Positions 27,999-33,945 of a stretch of DNA of 64,000 nucleotides are shown here, piece after piece. The stretch lies in assembly GCF_020694005.1 (NCBI RefSeq), contig NZ_CP073013.1, forward strand, positions 2,800,578-2,864,577. The letters run 5' to 3'. The position numbers and the translations under genes are program-made. The stretch comes from Marinomonas profundi (lineage in GTDB: Bacteria; Pseudomonadota; Gammaproteobacteria; Pseudomonadales; Marinomonadaceae). Below the pieces are notes generated by a model that was not told where the DNA came from, ran no database searches, and saw only the letters and a list, made by a program, of their open reading frames with translations. Position 1 is the stretch's first letter, and the number at the start of each line of letters is the position of its first letter.

Positions 27999-28100
27999 AT
28001 TCGACATCTTAGAGCGGTAAAATTTTTGTTCTTGGAAAAAGTGTCTATAGTCTATAGTTAATAGAACAATCAAATTAAGAGACGGCTAGTGAGGTGACGA

Positions 28101-28361
28101 ATGAAACTCAAATTAACGCCAACTCAAAACTTATGTGTTGGCTACCTAGAATCTGGTTTTAAGTTGATCCAATTGGGCGAACAATTCTACTTTATCAAAG
28201 GCGAACGCCGCCAAAAGGTATTACCCAAAACCCTAGACGCACTCGTCAACCGAGGCGCACTGGCGCATACCGAACAAGGCGACTACATGCTAAGCGACGC
28301 ATTTGTAGCGCACCGCAAACGCATGCGCGAAATGAACGACCCAAAACAAACGCGACATTAA
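28101..28361 (+). CDS. Small hypothetical protein
   Basis: 86 aa, soluble and basic, with no family I recognise. GAGGTGAC lies 6 bases before the ATG and the codon usage resembles the neighbours, so it is probably real. The middle (QFYFIKGERRQKVLPKTLDALVNRGAL) looks like a compact alpha-beta fold with a possible helix-turn-helix; the end is charged. The upstream sequence holds a short tandem duplication of GTCTATA. It is alone between the purU terminator and a repeat-rich gap. Confidence 0.6.
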   Translation: MKLKLTPTQNLCVGYLESGFKLIQLGEQFYFIKGERRQKVLPKTLDALVNRGALAHTEQGDYMLSDAFVAHRKRMREMNDPKQTRH

Positions 28362-28374
28362 AAAGCCGAAAAGC

Positions 28375-28425
28375 TCATTATTCCCTCCCCTTATGTCTTC
28401 CAAGGGGAGGGCTAGGGTGGGGTTA
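28375..28425. repeat. Dispersed palindromic repeat, family 1, copy 1
   Basis: A 51-base element with a hairpin CCCTCCCCTT / AAGGGGAGGG and a conserved tail GCTAGGGTGGGGTTA. Two further copies lie at 28562 and 29692. It lies just after a small gene and may work as a transcription-end or mRNA-stabilising element. Confidence 0.85.
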
Positions 28426-28458
28426 TTTGTTGTTATCACCTTTCCGCACTACCAAATT

Positions 28459-28499
28459 GTAGGCCTGCATAAGGGAGGCACGACCGCAATCAGGCGTTA
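28459..28499. repeat. Dispersed repeat, family 2, copy 1
   Basis: A 41-base element beginning GTAGGCCTG and ending AATCAGGCGTTA, with outer inverted repeats GCCTG / CAGGC. It is 36/41 identical to the copy at 29776. In both places it follows a family 1 element, by 33 and 36 bases. Confidence 0.8.
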
Positions 28500-28561
28500 A
28501 TCATTGGCGTCCACATCATGCCTCTTCGAAGCGCTACATGACTTTCCGCGACCCTCAATTG

Positions 28562-28612
28562 TCATTATTCCCCCCCCTTATGTCTTCCAAGGGGAGGGCT
28601 AGGGTGGGGTAA
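28562..28612. repeat. Dispersed palindromic repeat, family 1, copy 2
   Basis: Same 51-base element as at 28375 with one change in the C run and one at the 3' edge. The 28375-28612 stretch holds no open frame with a ribosome-binding site. Confidence 0.85.
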
Positions 28613-28795
28613 CAAACCACCTTTGAAGCCTGTAATAACAAGGGATTCTAGTTTCTTTGTGTTGTATATTAACTTAAAGTCTACGCCTTGATATCGGCTT
28701 TGCTGATACGCTTTTAAATGTCGAGAAGTCAATAAAAGAGGGTCAGCAGTCGACTGCTTTAAACTCATTTAGAAAGACTATAAGGTTTCCAATTA

Positions 28796-29407
28796 ATGTT
28801 TATGTTTGCGCTAATATACGCCTCTGTGGTGATTATTCCTGGGCCTGGGATTATGACCGTTATTACACAAGCCGGGCGTCTCAGTCGTTCACGTATATTT
28901 TTTCTGATTGCGGGGTTTGTTGTCGGCGACCTGATTTGGTTTTTTGCCGCGCTACTTGGGTTAAGTGCCGCGCTTAGAGCGACTCCGATGTTACTGACGC
29001 CGATTCAGATTCTTGGTGCCGGTTATCTTATTCTCTTATCGGTTCGGCTCTGGAAGGAGGGCATCAGTCTCAAGCCGGTAGTGGGGGCTAAGAGTGCCGG
29101 TAGCTCCTCTCACACGTTGTTTTTCGGCTCCTTGCTGTTAACGCTGTCGAACCCTAAGGTGCTGATTTTCTATGTCGCCATTCTTCCGATTGCCTTAGAT
29201 ACTCAGGCTTTATCCGCATTACAAGTTTTTCAAGTAATAGCGATTATCGTGACGGTGCTTTCAGTAATCAAAGTGCTGTATGCGCTTGCTGGCTCCTATT
29301 TAGAAAAATACTTATCAGGTAAGCCAGTAGAAGTTTGGCTATATCGGTGTTTCAGTCTCTTAATTTTTTTGCTGTCAATCTCTATGTTGTATGAAGCGAT
29401 AAGCTAA
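28796..29407 (+). CDS. LysE/RhtB family amino-acid exporter
   Basis: Membrane protein (203 aa, about six helices) of the LysE superfamily, which exports amino acids. The family signature PGPGIMTVITQAGRLSRSR is near the N-terminus and LSNPKVLIFYVAILP in the middle. The substrate cannot be predicted. AAGG lies 9 bases before the ATG. It sits between dispersed repeats at the left edge of the accessory region and has no companion regulator. Confidence 0.85.
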   Translation: MFMFALIYASVVIIPGPGIMTVITQAGRLSRSRIFFLIAGFVVGDLIWFFAALLGLSAALRATPMLLTPIQILGAGYLILLSVRLWKEGISLKPVVGAKSAGSSSHTLFFGSLLLTLSNPKVLIFYVAILPIALDTQALSALQVFQVIAIIVTVLSVIKVLYALAGSYLEKYLSGKPVEVWLYRCFSLLIFLLSISMLYEAIS

Positions 29408-29428
29408 AGAGAATCAATGCTTTCCCCA

Positions 29429-29573
29429 AAAATAAACAAGCCACCCACCGTTGAAAGCCAGTTGTATCAAGGGGGTCGAGTTGCTGTCTACTAAATTGCA
29501 CTTGAGGCACGGTATGCTACTACTGTGACTTTTCTGGAAGTTAAGAGGCCGTAAAGTGGGTGTCTTGATAGGC
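29429..29573. repeat. 145-bp direct repeat, copy A
   Basis: Nearly identical (two substitutions seen by eye over 145 bases) to 34407-34551 in the same orientation. A diverged part recurs at 37371. The two good copies bracket the IS remnants and the gene-cassette array. The sequence encodes no recognisable protein. Its 3' edge abuts the IS3-like remnant. Confidence 0.9.
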
Positions 29574-29690
29574 GCTTTGAGATAGCGCTTTTTCTACCGC
29601 TTGCACTTTAAATTCTTATGTAAATTTATGACCCATTTGATCCACCTCTTGTTAAAAATTAGAGGCGACAACTACTCTGACACAGGGGGT
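29571..29690 (-). mobile_element. IS3-like element remnant (orfA start)
   Basis: On the minus strand, an AAGAGGTGG ribosome-binding site precedes an ATG (29636-29634) that opens MGHKFT, then a stop, then EFKVQAVEKALSQ. This resembles the first 20 codons of an IS3-family OrfA transposase with an in-frame nonsense codon. The outer edge, read on the minus strand, begins TGTGTCAGAGTAG, plausible for an IS3-type terminal repeat. The rest of the element is gone; copy A of the 145-bp repeat starts where the gene breaks off. Confidence 0.55.
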
Positions 29691-29691
29691 T

Positions 29692-29739
29692 GTTCCCTCC
29701 CCTTATGTCTTTCAAGGGGAGGGCTAGGGTGGGGTTATT
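29692..29739. repeat. Dispersed palindromic repeat, family 1, copy 3
   Basis: Same hairpin and GCTAGGGTGGGGTTATT tail as at 28375, with one change in the loop. It abuts the outer end of the IS3-like remnant. Confidence 0.85.
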
Positions 29740-29775
29740 GCTTTCATCCTAACTCGTCGAAAACCCAACATCCCC

Positions 29776-29816
29776 GTAGGCCTGGATGAGGAAGGAACGA
29801 CCGTAATCAGGCGTTA
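29776..29816. repeat. Dispersed repeat, family 2, copy 2
   Basis: 41-base element GTAGGCCTG...AATCAGGCGTTA, 36/41 identical to the copy at 28459, again downstream of a family 1 element. Confidence 0.8.
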
Positions 29817-29837
29817 GAAACTCGCAGTTACTGATGT

Positions 29838-30445
29838 CAACTAAGAGCGGCTTTTGGCGAAGGGTTACTTCCAGAGTTATCCCAAACGGAAGTGAGTCGG
29901 CTACTGAATGTTTTGATGCAAAAGCCTTGGGTGGTCTATTGTAAATCAGCGCTTGAGTATCGCTCATCATTAGTCAGTTACTTAGCGCGGTACAGTCACC
30001 GTATTGCCTTATCTAATAATCGTTTCCAAGTGTGGAATAACAATAAAATCAGCCTTCAATATCGAGACTATCGTTCCGGCAAGCAGTCTCTTTTAACACT
30101 CACGCCACAAGAGCTGGTAAGGCGCTTTTTACTCCATGTATTACCAAGGGGCTTGCGTCGCTCCTGAACATCCTGTTCCCGCGACATTCGTGCGTCCTGC
30201 ACATCATGCGCATCCGACATTATGGCTGTTTGTCTAATGCCATAAGAGCCAAGGTGAAGAAGCGGGTAGATAAGCAGTTAGACATGTACGAGCCACGAAC
30301 CAAGGAAGACAGTGAAAAGACAGCTGAATCAAGTTGTTCATGCCCTGCTTGTGGAAAGCGTGCCGTTGTTTATCTTGGCGATGTATCTGAGAGTAAAGTG
30401 ACAAAACGGCTTTGCATTCTGCTGCCATGGGACAATGGTAGTTAG
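29838..30445 (+). pseudogene. IS91-family transposase, truncated and frameshifted
   Basis: The C-terminal half of a Y2 (rolling-circle) transposase in two frames. The first (about 29838-30167) carries LMQKPWVVYCK, YLARYSHRIALSNNR and RRFLLHVLPRG; the second (30206-30445) resumes with RIRHYGCLSNAIRAK and ends in the cysteine-rich CSCPACGK segment. These blocks occur in this order in IS91 transposases. The N-terminal nuclease half with the catalytic tyrosines is missing. Between the frames is an insertion of about 45 bases bounded by similar 14-mers (TCCTGAACATCCTG at 30162 and TCCTGCACATCATG at 30195). It is a dead copy just before the cassette array. Confidence 0.8.
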
Positions 30446-30642
30446 CGTTAGCACACGGTGAGATCAGAGTATAAAAACAGATCAGGTCATAAGGTCTGAG
30501 GGAATCGCTTGCCTCTTTGGTTAAATCGCGCTACAAAAGAGCAAATAAAGAATCAATATAGCGGCAATCAAAGACGATCTGAAGCGGCATAGTCCAAACA
30601 GGCTTTGATATCTAGCGAGTTATATAACAGGGAAGTCCTACC
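30446..30642. other. Stretch between IS91 remnant and first attC
   Basis: No gene supported. It probably holds the 3' end of the IS91-like element and the remains of a cassette body. A lone GTTAGCA at 30454 resembles an attC R' box, but no matching R'' partner was found upstream. Confidence 0.4.
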
Positions 30643-30720
30643 ATGAAAAAAGCAAATCCCCTATATAGACAACGCAGCCGTTCAACAGTGGGTTATAACC
30701 GCAGCTACGCTGCCGTATAA
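30643..30720 (+). CDS. Possible 25-codon leader ORF running into attC
   Basis: ATG at 30643 with AGGGAAG 8-14 bases upstream opens 25 codons that end in a TAA inside the first attC. The peptide is strongly basic (several Arg). It may be the remnant coding content of a lost or mini cassette, or chance. No family resemblance. Confidence 0.2.
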   Translation: MKKANPLYRQRSRSTVGYNRSYAAV

Positions 30721-30736
30721 CCCTTAATTGTTAGAT
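30680..30736 (+). other. attC site 0 (57 bp, opens the array)
   Basis: R'' GTTCAAC (30680-30686), left arm GGGTTATA-a-CCGCAGC, TAC loop, right arm GCTGCCG-TATAACCC, R' GTTAGAT (30730-30736), which fits GTTRRRY exactly. The unpaired A in the left arm and the 3- and 6-base spacers next to the core boxes match attC structure. Confidence 0.65.
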
Positions 30737-30774
30737 TCCTAGGCTCCTGCTAAGACGGAAGATCATATAGAACC

Positions 30775-31830
30775 ATGGATAAAAGTATCGAAAATATCAT
30801 CAATCCACCTTGGCTGGAGTCAATAAGGAAGATGGAAAAGCAATTGAGCCTTGCTGCTTCAGTGTTTCAGGAATCTGAAACAATACGAACAATAAGAAAG
30901 CTCAGTGAAACCACAAGGCTGGCATCCTTAGCTTTTAACGAAACAGAATTTATGCAATCCGCTCGGATTGCAGCCGACAGTAGCAGAATCGCTTCGCTTG
31001 CCTTCCACGAATCGGATGCCATGAAGTCTATTAGGCAATTCACAGAATCAAGTCGGCTGGCAACGTTAGCTCTACAAGAATCAGATGCTATGAGGTCTTT
31101 TAAGGCTGTAGCTGAATCGGTTCGACTATCCTCTCTAGCGTTTCAGCAGTCTGAAATTGCTAAGCAGCTGGAAAGTTTTGCAAAAACAAGCCAGCTTGCA
31201 TCAATTGCCTTGCAGCAATCTGAAGCATTTAAACAAATATCTCAAATTAGTAACTTAGAGTCATTTAAGGCTTTAGCTAGTCTAGATAACAGCCCATTTC
31301 CGAAAAGTGCAGCCTTGGCCTTCGCCTTCGCATCGGAAATGGGTAGTACCGATATAGTAGATGATTCTCTTAAAGAGATAGATGCTCAAATAAGCGCAGA
31401 GATATATTCACAAACAGACTTTAATGCGCTATCTGAAAAAACTAAGAGCATCTTGCTCTATCTATATCACTATTATTTTTTGCCGATCTTACTAAGTTGC
31501 TTATCTGCTTACATGATGGCCAACGCCGTCCAAGCAAGAAAAGAGCTAGATTTAATATCTACGCCTACCGAAGTCAGGCAATTTACTCGCGCACCTAATC
31601 ATAATTTTGATCGATCTTCGTTAAAAGGGTTTCGTGTCACAACAGTACAATCTCTTAATTTTAGAGAAGGCCCCAGTATGAAATCCGAAATAATAACGAC
31701 TTTGCCTATCGGTTCGTTAGTTGAGGTAATAGATAAGTCACACCGCTCATGGCTTTTAGTCGAAGTAGAGATTGATGGAGTGCTTGAGCAGGGCTGGGTA
31801 TCGAGACGCTATACAGCATACTTTAAATGA
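30775..31830 (+). CDS. Cassette protein with six 23-residue repeats, a transmembrane helix and SH3 domain
   Basis: 351 aa, function unknown. Residues about 22-159 contain six back-to-back 23-residue units of the pattern ESSRLASLAFQESDAMKSI, with the aromatic/Leu position at 31, 54, 77, 100, 123 and 146. After a linker comes one hydrophobic helix (about 226-246, LYLYHYYFLPILLSCLSAY) and then a bacterial SH3 domain (about 286-349: VQSLNFREGPSMKSEIITTLPIG ... GWVSRRY). So the likely layout is a helical repeat on one side of the membrane and an SH3 domain, perhaps wall-binding, on the other. There is no signal peptide. It fills one cassette; the stop is directly against the R'' box of attC1. Poor codon similarity to the chromosome suggests transfer. 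Confidence 0.75.
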   Translation: MDKSIENIINPPWLESIRKMEKQLSLAASVFQESETIRTIRKLSETTRLASLAFNETEFMQSARIAADSSRIASLAFHESDAMKSIRQFTESSRLATLALQESDAMRSFKAVAESVRLSSLAFQQSEIAKQLESFAKTSQLASIALQQSEAFKQISQISNLESFKALASLDNSPFPKSAALAFAFASEMGSTDIVDDSLKEIDAQISAEIYSQTDFNALSEKTKSILLYLYHYYFLPILLSCLSAYMMANAVQARKELDLISTPTEVRQFTRAPNHNFDRSSLKGFRVTTVQSLNFREGPSMKSEIITTLPIGSLVEVIDKSHRSWLLVEVEIDGVLEQGWVSRRYTAYFK

Positions 31831-31935
31831 ATCTAACAAACGGCTGCACCGGACAAATTTCCGCTGTCACCTTTCGTGCAAAAAGACGCACAAAAGTCGC
31901 CATCAAAAATTTGCTCGGTGAGCCGGGCGTTATGT
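31831..31935 (+). other. attC site 1 (105 bp)
   Basis: R'' ATCTAAC begins the base after the upstream stop. Left arm CGGCT-g-CACCG pairs with right arm CGGTG-AGCCG, leaving one unpaired G as in bona fide attC sites; R' is GTTATGT (31929-31935). The pairing continues inward (GACAAATTT with AAATTTGCT). Confidence 0.88.
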
Positions 31936-31970
31936 TTACCAGTCCTTACCTTGCCCTCCCCCGGCTTCTG

Positions 31971-32002
31971 GCGTACGCTAAGCGGTACAAGTAAACGTAC
32001 GC
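31971..32002 (+). promoter_or_regulatory. Candidate operator of the first toxin-antitoxin pair
   Basis: Inverted repeat GCGTACG (31971-31977) and CGTACGC (31996-32002) ending 12 bases before the antitoxin ATG, with a further GTAC in between. Phd-type antitoxins repress their own operon through such palindromes, so this is the likely autoregulatory site. Confidence 0.55.
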
Positions 32003-32013
32003 AGGTGCCCACC

Positions 32014-32295
32014 ATGTCACGAGTCCATGTAGATGAAGATATACGCCCCCTCTCTGAGTTCAGAGCGGGCGTAGCCACATTTGTAAAACAGATCCATGAA
32101 ACCCGCCGCCCCATGGTGCTAACGCAGAGAGGGCGCGGCGTTGCCGTTCTGGTCGATGTCCAGGTGTACGAGAGGATGCAAGAACGCCTGGAGGTACTTG
32201 AAGAGGTCTATAAAGCCGAGGAGCAAATTGCCAGCGGGGCAGGTATTTCCCATCAAGATGCAAAATCCTGGGTCCTGAGCAAGCTGTCCCGATGA
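32014..32295 (+). CDS. Phd/YefM-family antitoxin (cassette 2)
   Basis: 93 aa. The N-terminal Phd/YefM DNA-binding fold is visible in DIRPLSEFRAGVATFVKQIHETRRPMVLTQRGRGVAVLVDVQVYE; the C-terminal helical part would bind and block the toxin. I place the start at ATG 32014 because a longer frame runs back into the attC site, although no strong ribosome-binding site is visible. Its stop overlaps the toxin start (ATGA), the usual coupled arrangement. Confidence 0.88.
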   Translation: MSRVHVDEDIRPLSEFRAGVATFVKQIHETRRPMVLTQRGRGVAVLVDVQVYERMQERLEVLEEVYKAEEQIASGAGISHQDAKSWVLSKLSR

Positions 32296-32591
32296 AAATC
32301 GTCTGGTCTCCGCTTGCGTTGGAGCGTGTAGAAGATATCGCTCAATACATTGCCGAAGACAAGCCTGCTGCTGCAGTTGAATGGGTCGATGGGCTATTTG
32401 CCACAGTAGAACGCCTGGCGGACTTTCCGGAAAGTGGCCGCATGGTTCCTGAGGTGGGTGCACATCGCATCAGAGAGGTAATGTTTGGAGCGTATCGGGT
32501 TATTTATAGTGTTAGAGATCAGATTGATATTTTGACAGTGCGGCGCAGCAACCAGCTATTACGAGCCTCCGAACTTGATGATGAAACATAA
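32292..32591 (+). CDS. RelE/ParE-family toxin (cassette 2)
   Basis: 99 aa. The family pattern is clear: MKIVWSPLALERVEDIAQYIAEDKP at the N-terminus, FPESGRMVPEVG in the middle and REVMFGAYRVIYSVRDQIDILTVRR at the end. The spacing and the FP-SGR block favour the ParE branch (gyrase inhibitor) over the RNase RelE branch, but this is inference. The ATG overlaps the antitoxin stop by 4 bases; the TAA lies within the R'' box of attC2. Confidence 0.9.
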   Translation: MKIVWSPLALERVEDIAQYIAEDKPAAAVEWVDGLFATVERLADFPESGRMVPEVGAHRIREVMFGAYRVIYSVRDQIDILTVRRSNQLLRASELDDET

Positions 32592-32661
32592 CAACTGGTT
32601 CAAATCGTTCGCTGCGCTCGCTAGGACGGGCTAAAGCCCGCCCCTTAACCAAACGTTATGC
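32586..32661 (+). other. attC site 2 (76 bp)
   Basis: R'' ACATAAC (32586-32592) includes the toxin stop codon. Left arm TGGTT-c-AA pairs with TT-AACCA with one unpaired C; R' is GTTATGC (32655-32661). The centre holds a GGGCTAAAGCCC hairpin. Confidence 0.9.
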
Positions 32662-32676
32662 AATACGAGGTAATAA

Positions 32677-33171
32677 ATGAATAAAGGCGTTCTGACGTTT
32701 TTCTGCGGGAAAATGGGAGCAGGAAAAACTACAAAGTCTCGTGAAATATCCCAAGAGCGAAACGCCGTACTACTCTCAGAAGACGAGTGGCTTTCGTCCG
32801 TGTATCCAAATTGCATCAAGACCTTAGATGACTACATTGAATATTCTGGCCGTCTTAAGCCTCAAATGAAGAAATTGGTTCAATCGATCTTAGCGTCTGG
32901 AACCAACGTGGTAATGGATTTTCCGGCAAATACAATTCCACAACGAGAGTGGTTTAAAAGCATTTTTTCAGAGATCCAGGCTCCACATGAATTAATCTAT
33001 ATCGACCAGCCAAATGAGGTTTGCTTGGGACGAATCGCACAAAGACGGATAGAAGAGCCTCAGAGGACGGCAACTGATACGGAAGAGATGTTTGAGCTAG
33101 TCACAAAGTACTTTGTTGCACCCACATCTGATGAAGGGCTCAATACAACTGTAATTGCGGCAAATGCATAA
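32677..33171 (+). CDS. P-loop ATPase/kinase-like protein (cassette 3)
   Basis: 164 aa with a Walker A motif GKMGAGKTT near the N-terminus, an acidic strand SEDEWLSSVYP, a central NVVMDFPANTIPQREWF and a lid-like RIAQRR. This is the AAA_33/zeta-toxin/chloramphenicol-phosphotransferase-like kinase fold. Similar proteins are common in integron cassettes; their substrates are mostly unknown. It could be a small-molecule kinase or nucleotide kinase. No antitoxin gene accompanies it, which argues against a zeta toxin. ACGAGG precedes the ATG; the stop lies in attC3. Confidence 0.8.
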   Translation: MNKGVLTFFCGKMGAGKTTKSREISQERNAVLLSEDEWLSSVYPNCIKTLDDYIEYSGRLKPQMKKLVQSILASGTNVVMDFPANTIPQREWFKSIFSEIQAPHELIYIDQPNEVCLGRIAQRRIEEPQRTATDTEEMFELVTKYFVAPTSDEGLNTTVIAANA

Positions 33172-33243
33172 CCAGGCGCAACCACTACGCAGCCTTCGGC
33201 TGCCGGACGCTCCCTTCGGGTGTGGCTGAGCGCAGCGTTAGCT
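33166..33243 (+). other. attC site 3 (78 bp)
   Basis: R'' GCATAAC (33166-33172) spans the stop codon of the kinase-like gene; left arm GCGC...CCAC pairs with GTGG...GCGC; R' is GTTAGCT (33237-33243). Two TTCGG tetraloop hairpins lie in the variable centre. Confidence 0.85.
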
Positions 33244-33247
33244 GTGA

Positions 33248-33287
33248 TTGACCCTCATTCAAAAAGTGATACTATAGTGGTACTTTT
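33248..33287 (+). promoter_or_regulatory. Promoter with overlapping palindromic operator of the second toxin-antitoxin pair
   Basis: TTGACC (33248-33253), then TACTAT/TATAGT about 33270-33278. A 26-base palindrome AAAAGT-N3-ACTATAGT-N3-ACTTTT (33262-33287) sits across the -10. It is inside the cassette, between R' of attC3 and the antitoxin start, so the cassette carries its own promoter. Overlap of operator and -10 fits autorepression. Confidence 0.65.
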
Positions 33288-33308
33288 AGTCTGATTTTGG
33301 GTGAACCC

Positions 33309-33566
33309 ATGAAAGTTGAGCTAGTTACGAACCTCAAGCGCCAAGCCACAAAGATTCTCGCAGATCTGCACTTGTCTAAAGAGCCGATACTGATCACGGA
33401 GCATGGTCAGCCATCCGCATATCTTGTCGATGTTCAGGATTACGAGTTCATGCAGCGTCGCCTTGAGCTGCTTGAGGGGCTCTCGCGGGGAGAGCGCGCT
33501 GTACTTGAGGGAAGAACGTACAGCCAAAGCGAGGCCAGGGAGAGAATGAGTAAATGGCTGAAGTAA
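33309..33566 (+). CDS. Phd/YefM-family antitoxin (cassette 4)
   Basis: 85 aa with the Phd/YefM pattern LKRQATKILADLHLSKEPILITEHGQPSAYLVDVQDYEFMQ and a charged C-terminal helix. ATG 33309 is preferred over a TTG at 33297. Only distantly similar to the antitoxin in cassette 2, so cross-neutralisation is unlikely. The toxin frame begins 13 bases before its stop. Confidence 0.88.
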   Translation: MKVELVTNLKRQATKILADLHLSKEPILITEHGQPSAYLVDVQDYEFMQRRLELLEGLSRGERAVLEGRTYSQSEARERMSKWLK

Positions 33567-33856
33567 TCTGGACAGAGCCGGCCCTTCAAGAACTTGATGC
33601 CATCGCTGAGTACATTGCTCTGGATAATCCTGGTGCCGCAAGTCATCTGGTCCGGGAAGTTTTCGATAAGACCGAGCGTTTGGAAAATTTCCCCCAATCC
33701 GGGCAGATTCCTCCAGAGCTCCCGAATTCGGTATACAGGGAGGTAGTGCTTCCACCGTGTCGTATTTTCTATCGCGAGGATGAGAAGCGAGTTCTCGTCC
33801 TCTACGTCATGCGAGAGGAGCGGCAGCTTCGTGCGTACATGCTTGGAAACAGCTAA
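33554..33856 (+). CDS. RelE/ParE-family toxin (cassette 4)
   Basis: 100 aa with the ParE-like pattern MAEVIWTEPALQELDAIAEYIALDNP, FPQSGQIPPEL, YREVVLPPCRIFYR and VLYVMREERQL. It has the FPxSG block of the ParE branch. Overlaps the antitoxin by 13 bases, so it is translationally coupled. Its stop lies in the R'' box of the next attC. Confidence 0.9.
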   Translation: MAEVIWTEPALQELDAIAEYIALDNPGAASHLVREVFDKTERLENFPQSGQIPPELPNSVYREVVLPPCRIFYREDEKRVLVLYVMREERQLRAYMLGNS

Positions 33857-33929
33857 CCAGGCGCGTCACTCGGATGCCTTTGTCTCCGCTTCGCTACGTC
33901 AAAGTCACCGGTGTGCTTCGGCCTTATCA
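33851..33929 (+). other. attC site 4, degenerate right end
   Basis: R'' AGCTAAC (33851-33857) includes the toxin stop. The inner hairpin (CGGATGCCTTTG with CAAAGTCACCGG) is intact. At the 3' side the expected GTT-type R' box reads CTTATCA (33923-33929) and the spacer is shortened, so this site has probably lost recombination activity. Confidence 0.65.
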
Positions 33930-33945
33930 CTCAGGGAAATAAATT

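Noticed and set aside
27947-28100. Riboswitch near purU
   Set aside because: Only a simple intrinsic terminator and a short tandem duplication are visible; no conserved riboswitch core.
28375-29739. Possible CRISPR array from the repeated C-rich element
   Set aside because: Copies are far apart and irregularly spaced, with no spacers of uniform length and no cas genes.
30446-30680. attI site or integrase fragment at the left end of the array
   Set aside because: No integrase-like residues in any frame and no attI-like arrangement; only a lone GTTAGCA box.
31876-32013. N-terminal extension of the cassette 2 antitoxin
   Set aside because: The extension lies inside attC1 and the promoter/operator region; the Phd fold starts at ATG 32014.
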